A stretch of 64,000 nt of DNA. Source: Mytilus californianus (Eukaryota; Mollusca; Bivalvia; Mytilida; Mytilidae). The stretch lies in the NCBI RefSeq assembly GCF_021869535.1, contig NW_026262668.1:15774632-15838631 (forward strand). The letters are read 5' to 3'. Position 1 is the first letter of the stretch; each line of letters starts with the position of its first letter. The translations under genes and the position numbers were made by a program. Shown here piece after piece: positions 12,411-26,000 of the stretch. The notes below the pieces were generated by a model that saw nothing but the letters and a program-made list of their open reading frames with translations, made no database searches and was not told the DNA's origin.

Positions 12411-15400
12411 TTACGAACGTCTTAAGACATAACATTTCATTTATTTTACTTTGAAAAACAATATTATACTTATAAAGCGCTTGAAAATGCAAATAACAAT
12501 TTCGCTTAACTTCGCCTAATCGCCTGAACATACTATTAACAACAGCTGTACTGTCGGGCAGTTGAACGCTTTTTCCGAAATAATTCATTTTGATTATTTA
12601 TCAAAATAAAAGTTTTAATTACCAGAAAACGGTCTTAGATAAAGTATGATATGATGATGATGATAACTATAATAGTTATACTAATGATAATTATAATTGT
12701 AACCTTAATCATTTAATTTGTGAGAAGGAGTAGAAGAAGAAAGAGTAGTGGTAGCAGCAGTTGTTGTTCTTATAGTATATTTCGTAAGCTTTATGCATGT
12801 ATAACGACATTAATGCGTCATTGCAGTGTTTGCCAAAATAACATTTAGCGTTTTAATAATAAGGTATTTTTTTACAAAAGATTGCCAAATTTGCTAATTT
12901 TCCCTTAGTTGTCGTTGTATTTCAGTTTTTTTGCTAGCGGTAAAAGTTATCTGCAATATCCAGTAATGACTTTAATATTTATCAAGTGTGATGTATCAAA
13001 TAAATAAAATAAAAAAAGAAGCCAGGATAATACTTTTATGCTTTATATATCTAAAACCATAGTCGTAGATTTTGGTCGTAAGTTTTGTCGTGAAATGTTA
13101 ATTCTGTTCAAAAGCTAATCAATTATTATTCGCCCTACTTAATTCACGTTTTAGTGAGTCCATAATATCCTAAGTATTTTGTATATTGACTTAACTGCTC
13201 ATTTCAAAAATTGTTTCCTGTACATGAGCAGCTACTTATCCTTGGACTATTCAGGTAATATTTTTTGTCCTATAAAAATGTCAATTGAGTACCATCTGTC
13301 AATTTTACGTAAATCTGGCTTTCCTGTCAAATATTGTTCAACAAAGTATTGCCGATATACTTTCATCTTGGTTTGATCTTTTTGTTATATATTTATAGCA
13401 CAGCAGATTCCGATCAATATACAATTTTTGTTTTGTCTCATCTGACATCTTTGTAAACCAACTATTTTGTTTCTTAAACTTTCTTGACTTTCAAATATTT
13501 GACTTTAATCGTACCTGGTGAAGGCAAATCAAGAAATGCGCTTCAGACGCAAGAAATGTGTTAATTGTTGTTTTCATTTTTTATTTAGTAATATATTATT
13601 TCAAAAGAATTTGGTTTCCTTTAAAATTTAGAAATAATTCAAGACTACTATTTATGGGAGTACTTGAAGTCTCTGGTAGTCATGATTAACAATACTACCA
13701 TAACTTTCGAAAAAAAAAACGAATAGGGAAAACAAAGGTTGTAAGTGGGTATCCCTGGATTGAAAAAAAAATGACATTCTAAATCAGCAAAGCGTTTGTA
13801 AAGGTCCTTCTCATCAATAAATTTAAAGATGCAAATGAGCCTGAGAGCACCCCCGGTGTTTGGTGGGGTTCGTGTTGCTCAGTCTTTAGTTTTCAATGTT
13901 GTGTTTGTATACTATTGTTTGTCTTTCGGTCGTTTTTCAGTTATTTGTTATGGCATTGATTTGAACTTATGAGTTTGAATATCCCTTTGGTATCTTTCGC
14001 CTTCTTTTTTATGACATCATATGAAGCAGAATTAAAAAAATCTGGGTATCCTTTAAACTCAGATTATATATAAGGAAATGGTTGATAAAAACATCTTAGT
14101 GATATTAGTACTTTTGCGTTAAAATAACTGTACCACCTTCGCCTTTTACCGTTCCAGAAAAGCGTTTCGGACGCATGAAATTTATAACGTGTTGTTTTCA
14201 ATTTTTACAGTACTGGGTCGATACCTCTGCTGGTTGACTATAAGTCCCCGAAGGTATCATCAGCTCAGTAGTCAGTAATTCGGTACTGACATGATTTACA
14301 ACAAACCTTTCTAAAATTGTCCATTAATAAATTTTGATATTATAAAAAACTAAGGTTTCAACTCTCGGGCAAAGTTGACTTTAGATTGATTTGGCTATTT
14401 TTAGGTCCCTTTCTGTGATATAGCTCTTAAACTGTTCTTCTTATACATCATTGGCTTTCAAATATTTGCCTGTGAGCGTTCCTGATGAAGAAAAATCCAG
14501 GAAAGAGCTTCGGACGCATGAAATTTATAATGTGTTGTTTTCATTTTTTAACCTTTGGGTAAAGCTAAAGAAAGGATGCCAAGCTGCGTGACCACATACA
14601 CTCTTTCATTTCATGGGGGTAGTAGGAGGGGGTGTCATCCAAAATTCCAGAAAACAAAGCATTCTTTTTCGGATCCCGAAAGTTATTTCCCAAGTCCCTA
14701 TAAGTGAAACTTCCCAATTCCCGAGAAAATAAAGAACGAATCCCGGATTCCCCGAAAAAACAAAGGCCCTATCCCGACTCCCCGCAGAAACGGTTCATTC
14801 GCCGCTCTTTCATTATTTTATTGACCACTTTTCTTCTAATGCGAAATGCCAACAATATGTCGTGCTCCTGACACGAAGCACAACAGAAATCGAAACTACA
14901 TACGTTTAACGGTCACCAGAACGATTGTATGAACAAATACGATATTTCTTTGTCTCAACTCACAAGGGACATGTTTTCACTGTCTTTGATCTGTAGACAC
15001 CATAATAATATGTTAATTCATCGATTGTTTCATATTTCCTTTTATGACATTTTGATCCAGTACGGATTCGTATGATGAATGTATAGAAAGAGACGCTTAC
15101 CCTGTCGATGCACCATGTCTCGCTTCATTTGGATTTCATGATATCACTTTAGTTTCAGTTTTTTTTTTATCTTGACATTTATATTCTGAATGCAATTGCG
15201 AAATTTTAACATGCATTTTATATCCCAACATTAATGTAAATGTTACTAGGGTATCGCAAGATGAAAGAAGTTGTGCATGACAAATTAAATAAACTCATCA
15301 TCATTCCCTTCATGACATTTAAAGCTATTTTCCTTCTTCTTGTCTGAACTTCTCATGAACTCACGTCGTCAACTGATGTATAAATATGCTTTACAAATAA

Positions 15401-16857
15401 GGGGATGGAGTAAAAAAAAGGCACACAACACTTGTTACAATTCATGCGTCCAACGCGCTTTTCTGGATTAACCTTCATCAGGATATACTGCCAATGCGAC
15501 AACTTTTCACCAGAGACCATATGTCTAGGAACATACATTCATAGATTAACGTACGATTTTCAACAATAAATATAACATATACCGAAAAGTAAGCTATAAA
15601 AGACCCGATTGTGATGAATCATAAAACAATTCAAAAGAGTTATCAACGGCCTAATTTATGCTAAAATCAATAAACAAAAACAAATATGACAGACAGCATC
15701 CAAAGACAACCACAAACACAAATTTGTTAAGTAAGCGTGTAAAATACATAAAGATATCAAGGGGAAAAAAGTCAATAAGATAACATAAAAAAAACCACAA
15801 AGAATACACCATGTAGAAGCCAATAGAATAAAAATAACAAAATTCTACAAAAAAAACCGTAGGATTGAGTACCATGAGCCTATGTAAAACTCGGGGTGAA
15901 ATCACTGGGTGGTTTCCCAGTTCCATTCATGGCATAAGTCTAGCTCATCCTGATTCCTCCAGTTTTTGTTGAATACTTTGATTTGTCCTCTTCGTCGATT
16001 TATGGAACATCGGTAAACATCTGTTGCCTAAATTCATGACAAGAAAAAATGATTATAGATACTTGTGTTTACGAGAACAATATCAATAATATCGTTTGTT
16101 GAAAGAACTTCATCGCCTTAAAAGAACAAAAACATTAACTTGAAAAGCTATTTAATCATTTTGATGTCAATATTGCAGTCATAGGGTATTGCATATCCAT
16201 TGTCAGTTCAGTGTATCTAGTATACTAGTAATCTTTTTTGAAGACAAAAATGAGCACTTGATATTAGGGTTCGTTAGTAGAATACCATTTTTTTTTTATT
16301 ACATTCACTGTTATATGCTGGTTTTATAAACATTTTTTAATGTTTTACTTCATGAAGAAGGACATATGTTATTTTATTCATGATATGTTCATATAAGACC
16401 TTTACCAATAACGTCTTTGTATAAAAGTTACGCTGGACTCATTTGTCGGACAAAATTTCATAATTCTATTGTATATGCCCCTCAGTAAGACCATACGGGA
16501 CAGTCTCAAGTAACAATATTTATCCCATCACTCTGGGGTTCCGGGAGTTCGAAGTAATAGCATTAAAAAGCATTTCAAAATAAACATATGTGTCAAATAA
16601 GTCCGTTACAAACGAGTAACAATAAGTACATATTATCTTAGAAATAGTCCAAACGTTTTTTATTTCGTTTGTAGTTGTTGTTTGATAACACCGTGTTGAA
16701 AGCATACAATGCTGTTTATTCTTCTGCATTATAATATTGGTCAATAATTATTACAATTCTATGTTTTTAACCAATAATGACATACAAATATTTTGTCAGA
16801 ACCCTTTAACATTAATCAATGTTATGATTCAAAGTTGTTAATCATATCCCTTTTGGT
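12411..16857 (+). repeat. 4.4-kb duplicated block, copy 2
   Basis: Direct repeat of 6850-11228, ending at AATCATATCCCTTTTGGT. Differences from copy 1 are scattered substitutions and small indels, as described for copy 1. The right edge lies only about 90 bases before the TATA-like element of the lectin gene, so the duplication reaches right up to its promoter. Confidence 0.85.
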
Positions 16858-16946
16858 GAAAAATCCAATGATATGATTTCCGTAGGCGCAATTGTTGAAA
16901 TTCAAAAGAGGGAGAGCTATTTTTGAATTTCCTATAAAATTTAGAA

Positions 16947-16954
16947 TATATAAA
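16947..16954 (+). promoter_or_regulatory. TATA-like box of the lectin gene
   Basis: TATATAAA, followed by G, lies 46 bases before the start codon at 17000. Transcription would begin near 16975-16980 within a pyrimidine-rich stretch (CTCTTTTCCTTTTACTTC). Position and sequence fit; there is no direct evidence of use. Confidence 0.4.
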
Positions 16955-16999
16955 GACAGCAAACTCTTTTCCTTTTACTTCAAAACATTTAAAGAACTG

Positions 17000-17057
17000 A
17001 TGAAAATGGGCTGTTGTTTCATCTTATTACTAACATTCATGGTTTGTTCTAAAGCAG
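17000..17057 (+). CDS. lectin gene exon 1: signal peptide
   Basis: ATG AAA ATG begins a 19-residue hydrophobic leader (MKMGCCFILLLTFMVCSKA) ending at a GTAGGA donor. The frame is open further upstream, but the hydrophobic core and the nearby TATA-like box favour this ATG or the second one two codons later. It ends in phase 1. Confidence 0.8.
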
Positions 17058-20000
17058 GTAGGAACTTTCAATTTATATTATGATTCTTTTTTATCATATC
17101 AAATAATAATTACCAAATTTAATCTATCTCAAAACAAAATTAATAAACAAATATAAAACACTAAAAAAAAAAACAGCTAAAACACAGCAAACCCCAAAAA
17201 TATCGAAATAATAATAAGAATAAGAATAACGAAAATAATTTGAATTTTTTGTTTTCTAATGTGTTGTGTCACTAACTTAGGTTTTTCTACCCCCAGGAAA
17301 AGAGTACCTAAGCTGTATTTGGCAAAACCTTTCGGAACTGTGGGTCTATAACTTCGTACTTTATTTGGACTTTTTAACTTTTTTTATTCGATAGTTTCAA
17401 ATGAGTCTTTTGTAGACGAAACGCGCGACTGGCGTTCAAAAATTTATTCCCGGTATCTTAAGTTTATTTGCTTTCATTTTGCTTAAAAAAATTCATTACG
17501 GATGAGTTTTTAACATATAAAATCAATATTCATTTCTTAATTAGAAATTGTATTTGGTGATTTCAACATCTTTCACTCATTTTTGGGTTATCTTTTTTCT
17601 TTAAATGTTTTGATTTAAAAGCAATAATAGGATACTTCTTCCTCTATAAATAAAAATCAGAATGGCAAAGAAAGGCGTCAATAATTGGTGCAAACAAGAG
17701 AAAAAATATCAACAATACCCCCCAAAAAAGCAGAAACCAAACAAATAAGGAGAAAGAAAAACTAAATATAGTAGCAGAACGACAGCCTTGGAAAATATTT
17801 TTTTTACTATTTAATGAAAAAAGGTACTTCATCGAACATTTTGAATTAGTTACGTGATTGAATGCATTATTGCCGAACAATAGTTTGTCAATATCAACTT
17901 GTATTTTCATATAAATTAGTTCATAGACTGGAGATATTCTTTGTTTGAAATGTGATCAATATTCTATAAGGTAATGACACATTTTTTACCCTAAAATAAT
18001 TTCTTTCTATAAATAAAACGACGAAAATTAGATTAAAACAGCTATTTCCGATAAACATTTGGACTTAAAAAGTGTTAAAGCTGAATATATTTTGTGTTTA
18101 ATAGAATCATTATGATATTTCAGCATTTTATTTATATAAAGACATAAAAACTACATGGGATGATGGTCGAAGTAAATGTTTTGATCGAGGAATGTCCCTT
18201 GCTGTCTTGAAATCAGAACAAGATTACAACGAGGCCAAACTGTATATTAAAAATGTAATGTAAGTAAAATATACTTGTATTTCTGTAAGTCATGATCCTG
18301 TTCTTTAGTAGTTGTCGTTGGTCACTGTCTGATAATTTGGTATGTTTTTTTTTGTTTTAGCAGAAAAGGGACAGTCGGTTTTCTTGTTTGAATTGTTTTA
18401 AATTTTGTCATGCTGGATCTTTTTATAGTTTACTATTCGGCATGGGATCTGTTACTTCCAGATCCTTTGGTGTTTCATTTGAAATCATATCGCATCAACT
18501 TATTTTTTTTTATAAAGAACATTGTTTGTAGACGTTTAGCATGTTCTTCTTAATTTGTGAACATGAAAAAACCCAATAATTATGAATCTTTGTGTTTTTG
18601 ATATTTGTTTTCATTTGTATTCTTTTTTTTGTAAAGTTTATGCTTGAGCTTCTGTTTGATTCATTTGTTTTTTGAGTGTATTTTTTAAATGTCATTATTT
18701 TGAGTTGATTTTTTTGACATATTGTTATATCGTTACTGAAGAAAAGAACAATGTAGACGACTGTCAAATGAAGTTGCCAGTATGAAAGTTTAAGGGATTT
18801 TGTTAAAAAGTTATTTTATATTTGGACAGTCGTTTTGTTTGATACAATAAAATAACGTTCACAACTTTTTTCTCCCTGACGCTCAATTAAGGTTGTGAAA
18901 GCGTTTTGTTTCCCTTATATACATGTGTATTTTTATATTTGTATAATTCTTAGTTGATTTGTCCTTTTCCTGACCAGTTGATTATTTTGTTTTAATCAAC
19001 GTGTGTGGCTCGGTTGATCCTAGTTTTTTTTGGGTCAAAATCGAATTATATCTTCAAAGTTTGCTTTCCTCTACATTTACTATTTTGACGTCACGGAAAA
19101 GGCGACAATGCCTTATGACGTCACATAGATAGAACACATCTTTTTGCAGACCATAGAAAAAGAAAGATAACGTTTGCCAAAATATCGCCTGAAAATTTTA
19201 GAGAAACAGATTCCACTACCTAATCTCGTGCAATACGATATTTATCAACTCTGGCCTTGTGTTTTGAATTTGAAAATTTAACTGTCTGGAGTGGATAATT
19301 ATCGCATCACACTCGATATCGGCTTTTGGCGAGAGATAAAGGATTAAAAAATCTGAGCTAGTTTTGTCCATTGCTCTCTTATGTATAAAATTAAGATGTG
19401 GTATAAATATCAATGAACCATACTGGGACAAAGATGTGAAAACTTACAGGTATAAATGTGCGGGATTCAACAACGAGCAAAACCCACACCGTTTAATATT
19501 CCTTTGGTTTTTGTTGTATTATTTTAATCGTGTCATTTTTAATTGTTAGTTTTAGCTACTTATTCTTTTATATTTTTTCCAATTTTGTGAGTAAATGGTC
19601 ACTGTTGTCTTGATCATAAGTTACATTTATGGATATTTTACAAATGAAGGAGACTGAAATCACAATGTTACTTCTTGTTGTGGTATTAGTGATAAAAACA
19701 AGACCTTCATATCATACAAACACTTTAATAATTATCATATTTATAAGATTGATCATACAAAAAAAAACAGGACAAATCCGGTTAAACCATATGAAAGATG
19801 CTCGTCTAGAAGATAGGACAGTCAACGATGAGTAAACATAAGGAAAGCTACGTATGGAACGGGGACCCAATTATTTCCCCCATTACTTCAATAAAAAATT
19901 TTCCAAATTGAGGGGCAGATTTTTTATTCCCTATATAAGACTGCAAAATTTAAATTACTTTCTCATACTAGTAGCCCACTTCATGGTTTCTGGGAGAATT

Positions 20001-23000
20001 CTTGGAAGGTCATGATCGGCATTTAAGAGAGTAATACTGTTTCGAGTATTAATACGGTCATTTTATTAACTTCCTGGTTAAAATCGAAAATAAAATTTGG
20101 ACAATTTACTCAGACAATCATTCACCCTATACATTTCAGAATCACTGAAAATTTAACAGAAGTTGAAAGTTTATTGAATATCCTTTAGATATACTACAAA
20201 TTTAAGCATCTTAACATAATTTTCATCTCGGTACAATGTCCCATTTAAAAGATGGTAAATTATTAAGGGACTTCATTCGTGGGTACTGGACTGGTATCCT
20301 GTAATTGGCATCCTATTCCTATCAGACATGATGATCATCTCAAAAAGAAGAAAAATTATGTTATTTGCTGAAAGAAATCATTTATCTTCAATAAAATCAA
20401 TTTGTTTTATGTCTTTGTTTTGTGCATTTTATAGCCAGAAACAAGAGGCCACCCCTCCACACCAAAAAAGAGCATATTTTCAGCCAAATTTTAATTTAAA
20501 CCAAAGAAGTCTCAAAACCATTTTTCCTGAACCCATTCAATTTGTCAGCTCTAAAATGACTTTTTGATGAAGGAAATGTTATATAAAAGCATTTTCTCTG
20601 AATTACAAGCACCAAAAACCCAATTTTAGCTTCAGAGATATGCAAATATATGTAAAATGAGATATCTTTGATATATGTATACCGTGGCTTACATCTCTAT
20701 TTTTCTTCAACTTCAACCAAAGAAAAAGAAAATCCGGCATAGATATGTGAAGATTACTAGTAAAATGCATACATAATCAGTGGCAGAATTCAATATTTAC
20801 ATGAAAACCTAATGAAAGAGTGTATTGGACTATGTTACAATATGATAGAATTTTGGTGCGTTGCTGTAGAAACAATAAATATGCTATAATTTGCCATTTT
20901 GTTGCCAAAATTGAATATTGTATGAATGAAAGAGTCACATCAGCAAGTCTTGCAACAAACAAACTTATTTTCATATTTAGAAAATGGATCATTTTCTCTA
21001 AATATTGACTATTTTGACAAAAATTATCAAAATTTAGCTGATTTTTCATTGACCGTCTATATAAAATTGCACATTACAGACAAACTTTGACTTTTAAGTA
21101 CAAAACTAGGACTGTTTGACCCTAACTATATAGCAAGCTTACCACAGGATTGATCAGTTTTATTGATGGTTGTATTTCGTGGTCCAAAATTGACTTTTTG
21201 CATCATTTTGTTTCTTCGGTATCAAATTACGCACACTTTATACAGTTAAAATGATAAGAAGTAAGGGTTCATTGTACTTTTAATGAAAAAATGTAATAAA
21301 ACTGCACAAACTTACACTGCCTGTCATATAAAACAACTTTGCAGCCAATATTATGACGTTTGAACTAACTATCTGCTCAAACTGGAAAAGCATTTATTTC
21401 TTTAATATAATTACATAATAGCCTGTTATATCTATTATTAATTAACTACTCTGTTATTGGACTTAATATGATGATAACTGCCTTTGCTATACAAAAGTGT
21501 CAACTCGGCTAATACAGAAAAACTCGGCCAGTATGGATTTGTTTCTGTATTGGCCGAGTTCTGATCCGGCCAATACAGGATTTCGGAACGTCTTTAGTTT
21601 TCAGATCGAAAGTCATGATAAACATAACTTAGTGTAAACTGTTGTTTGGAAGACGCTGTTTTATTTACTCACCATAAACATGCCGAAACGTTCAGTGTGG
21701 CAAATATTTCAGGCTGAAGACGGTCACATTCATTTAAAAAAGCATTTTATAGGCAGACAATTGAATTATTTCAGGTTTGGGCAACGAGTCTGTAGATTAT
21801 CACAAAGCACATTTCTTGTCGACCTCATAACTATTTAAAGTAAAACAGTTTTTCAGTTTAATGAGTGCATTTCAATTTACTGTTTACTTTCGCTTCTCAT
21901 GTTTTTGTATCATATATTTTTCAACCCGAACCTCATATGGACTGTTAAAGGATGACCTGTAATCTAATGAACAAGTCTTTGTTCTTTGGTCATGGTCTAT
22001 GGATAGTTGTCTCATTGGCAATCATATTCAACTCCTAGTTTAATTTAGTCATTTTGTTTCTGAATCTCTCATGCAATGGCAGTACCTTTCCAATTACTAA
22101 TTATGTGTTGCATCAGAATATGTATTGAAACACTTTAAAGTGACTGAAAAGAGTTAATAAATCGTCAAAAAATGTAGAAGAGTCTTCTAAACAGCACCAG
22201 ATCATTTGACATTGCAGCTTATAAAAGGAAACTCAAACTTGGTATGTTCGATTTCAATGTAAAACATGTTAAAATCTTGTGAAAGGAAATAAAACACAAA
22301 AAAAGATAAACACTGTATGTACATAGTTAATTAATAAAGATATCATCATTACGTGATTATTTCTGTATAGGCCTTGTTATTGGTCCTCGGCCTCGCCTCA
22401 GGCCAATACAGCAAGCCTCGGACCCATCACAAATCCAATACAGAAATAATCACGTTATAATATCATAATATGACACCAATATGATAAATATAAATCAATC
22501 TTTCTAATTGTCCAATATTTTGTCAATGTCTATCAAATCAACGACAATTTGAAGATTTGTGTTGCTTAATTCCTTCAGGTGTACCTTACCCTTGACAAGA
22601 ACGGGAACCCAATTATTCCCCCATTACTTCAATGCAATTTTATCCAAATTGAGGGGCAGATTTTTTATTCCCTATATTAGATTGAAAAATTTGATTACTT
22701 TTTCATACTAGTAGCCCCCTTCATGGTTTCTTGGAGAATTCTTGGAAGGTCATGACCGGTATTTAAGAGAGCAATACTGTTTTGAGTATTAATAGGGTCA
22801 TTTTATTAACTTCCTGGTTAAAATCTAATCTAAACTTATCTAACTTATATTTAAACCCCCTTTGTAGAGGAACCATATTTTCATATGTAGAACAGGTGCT
22901 CTCTTTATATACAGTGCTGCTTCTCCTTCCACCATTGGGCATCTAATCATATTTACATGCTGTTGCTCCTTCCACCATTCGACATCTGATGTGCGCATAT

Positions 23001-26000
23001 TTACAGTGAAGTCCTACCCCCACACAATTTGCATAAATTCCTTTATTTTACAGTTTAGTTCACTTGATTCAAGAAATTTGTGTGGTTCCCCCAACCACGC
23101 CTTTATAGATGTTGAGATAACGGAATCGCTTTTTTTATTGTCACTTTGCACTAGATTTATTGCTGTCCACATACCATCTTGTAACGGGCTATATGAAGTT
23201 GGTATAGCAGGCCTCGAGTAAGGCGTTCTATTTGTACTACACTGAGTGGAGAGAGTTTCTTTGCTTTCGCTACCGGCGTTAAGTCCAGAATATGTTCGTT
23301 GATAGTTCATCAAATTTAATTCCCATTGCGTTCAGCGTTGTAGTTATTTCATGAAGTATGGCGTTCCTCGCTATTCTCAAGCTTTCACATTTCAAAATAA
23401 AGTGTTCTATATTTTCTTCTTCCTTTTCACATAACAGACATTTAGGATCAGTCTCATCTTTGTACATTCTGATCCTTTTGCCCTGAAGGATATACGAGCC
23501 TGTAAGCAGCTTTAATTTTACTGGCAATCTTGCTGTATCAATAGTAGAGTGGCAGTTGATTTTGAGTAGAGGGTATATTTCCGGTTCTCAAATTTTCAGT
23601 TGTTAAGAAATTGAGTCCTTTATATAATGGCTGTAACTGAACTATTAAATATATCCAGTGATTGTATATTGTCTTCTTGATAGTTGAGGTCCATACGGTC
23701 TTCTTAACTGGGTTGTTCAAATACCAGCTTGCTTCCTGCAGGTCATACTTTCGTAGCATATGCTTAATAGCAATGAACCAGCTAGAACTTCTATCGTTTT
23801 TTATAAGAAGTTGGCGTTTTGCAAGTGATTTTTTCTACACTGTCGTCAGGCTGGTTGCAATTGTTGATAAATAGGCCTAATGCTCGGATGTGTACTTGTG
23901 CCTCAATGGGTAAAATCGAAAATAAAATTTGGACCATTTACTCAGATAATCATCCACCCTATACATTTCAGAATCACTGAAAATTTAACAGAAGTTGAAA
24001 GTTTAATGACTACCCTGTAGATATACTACACATTTAAGCATCTTTACATAATTTTCATCTCGGTAAAATATCCCATTTTAAAAGATGGTAGATTCATTAA
24101 GGGACTTCATTCGTGCGTACCTGACTGGTATCCTGTAACTGGGATCCTATTCCGTATAGTATAATAACCAGAGACAAAAATACTCAAATATACCCATAAA
24201 ACACACAACTAAAGTATATATCATTTCGAAGGGGAAACCTTGCGCTTTCACAATATTTGTGTCGTAAAATTATGAACTTTTAATACTTTATTTCACAGGA
24301 CGAGTGACAAAACTTTATATGAGAGTCAGAGTTTTTAATTTTCTTACAATTTTGAAATCGAAATTCCGTTATTTCAGCTTTAACTCTAGTATTTCAAAAT
24401 TGGGGATTTTACGAATGATCTTCTACTGTTATGTGGCTGATAATTTTGAAGTAAGAAGATTTTTGGTAAATTTCAAACTTCGGATATTTTTGGTTACATT
24501 TTATCTGATCTTCGTTCAATACCGCAATCATGTAGATTGCTTTTCCGTTTTTTTTTTTACATCGACAGTAGCTGTTGACTTTTTTTTTTTCATTAGCCGA
24601 ATCTTACCAGGAATTAGATGGTTATATCTTACATTATGCATATTATGAGTTCCATCCCCTTGGACATGGTTGTGGAAAAAATATATCGGGTTTTCATTGT
24701 AACATGTTTTACGATTATTTCTGTGTTGTTTTTTTTTTTATGATATGTCACGAAGCTCCTTATGTTTTAGATTATTTATGTCTCATTAGATTGAGGACTT
24801 ATTCCTTCGTCTAGATTTCAGTAAGTTGCTTTAAAAAAGAAAATAGATATCCAGCAAGATTCTTGGTTAAAACTTATGATCAGCCTCTAGAAATTGAAAA
24901 CAAAGAATTTAATTTATTGCAATTTGATACATGTTGCGTTTGATTTTTAATATCGTCCCAAATTCACAAATGAATTAGCTTAAGAATATGAGTTAATTTG
25001 GCATGAATTGAAACCATGACAATGAGCAAGCCCAGTTGTAAATATGATAATGATGTACAATATATAAACAGAACCGGTGCAAATGCTTCCTTAAAAACAT
25101 TCAATTTATCAATGTCTGATTTGTTTCTTTTCCATGTAAACATTTATCTAAGTGTGTTCAAAACAGAAACATTGAAGTAAATCAACTGAAGGAAAATAAT
25201 ATTTTCAATTATTGTTTAGCATTCCGGAGCCCTTGAGCTAATCTCCGGTTTTTGGTAGGATTCGTGATGCTACGTCTTTAGTTTTCTATGTGGTGTTTTG
25301 TTATGTGTAGTTTAGTCGATTTTCGTAATAGAAGTGTTGGTATTTTCTTCGACGTATGATTTCTATGGTCCTTGAAATCGATCTACCTAGAATTTCCATA
25401 TTAAACAGTTTTTCAGTATCATTATTTCCTTTTTATATTACAGTGGAGCGCTTGAGATAAAAATATTCATTGGATTATATTACGATCCTGTACAAGATGT
25501 TTTTCGTTGGACGGATGGAAATCTTCTTACGTATAACAAATGGGCAAGTGGCCATCCATTGACCATGGAGACAGACCATTGTGTTCATTTATCAAAAGAC
25601 CTGAGGGAATTTGAAAGTGATATATGTAGCACAACACGCAATATTCTTTGTTCTGATCATGGTAAGATTCTGAGACAGAGATACTGCCAATTGTCTCTGT
25701 AATTTTTATCTCAACTCGTTCGCTATGCTCGTGTCTATAGTGACGTTTTGGATTTCAATGAGCGTTATCTATGTATAACAGGTAAATTATTAAGTCAGGG
25801 ATTTCGTTACGACATATTATTTCCATAGATACAAAAATTTGGTTTGGAAGTTTGGCTGCACCTCTAAAAAAATTATTTCAAATGGAATAGTTGTTAACTT
25901 CTATGTCATTTGGTCTCTGGTGGAAAGTTTTCTCATTAGCAATTATACCACATCTTCTTATTTTTATAGCACATCCTAATTTTTATGGTAATGTTGTTTA

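Larger units (their letters stand above)
22595..24158 (+). repeat. direct repeat, copy 2, split by a LINE
   Basis: Left part 22595-22825 and right part 23911-24158 together rebuild copy 1 (19858-20325). The break falls inside CTTCCTGGTTAAAATCGAAA, exactly where the LINE fragment is inserted. Confidence 0.75.
18260..25443 (+). other. lectin gene intron 2 (7.2 kb), filled with repeats
   Basis: Holds two direct repeats (19858-20325 and 22595-24158), a LINE fragment inside the second, a 21-base-arm palindrome at 22351-22455 and several dispersed repeat fragments (18315-18445, 21985-22030, 25222-25310). The open frames seen here (for example 24304-24648) show no recognisable domain. Confidence 0.65.

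Noticed and set aside
23014..23313. 99-residue minus frame beside the LINE zinc knuckle
   Set aside because: Lies in the LINE 3' untranslated region past the stop of the reading frame; no similarity to LINE proteins recognised.
24304..24648. 114-residue plus frame in lectin intron 2
   Set aside because: Phe/Ile-rich low-complexity text around T-runs, no domain, and the exon phases of the lectin gene close without it.
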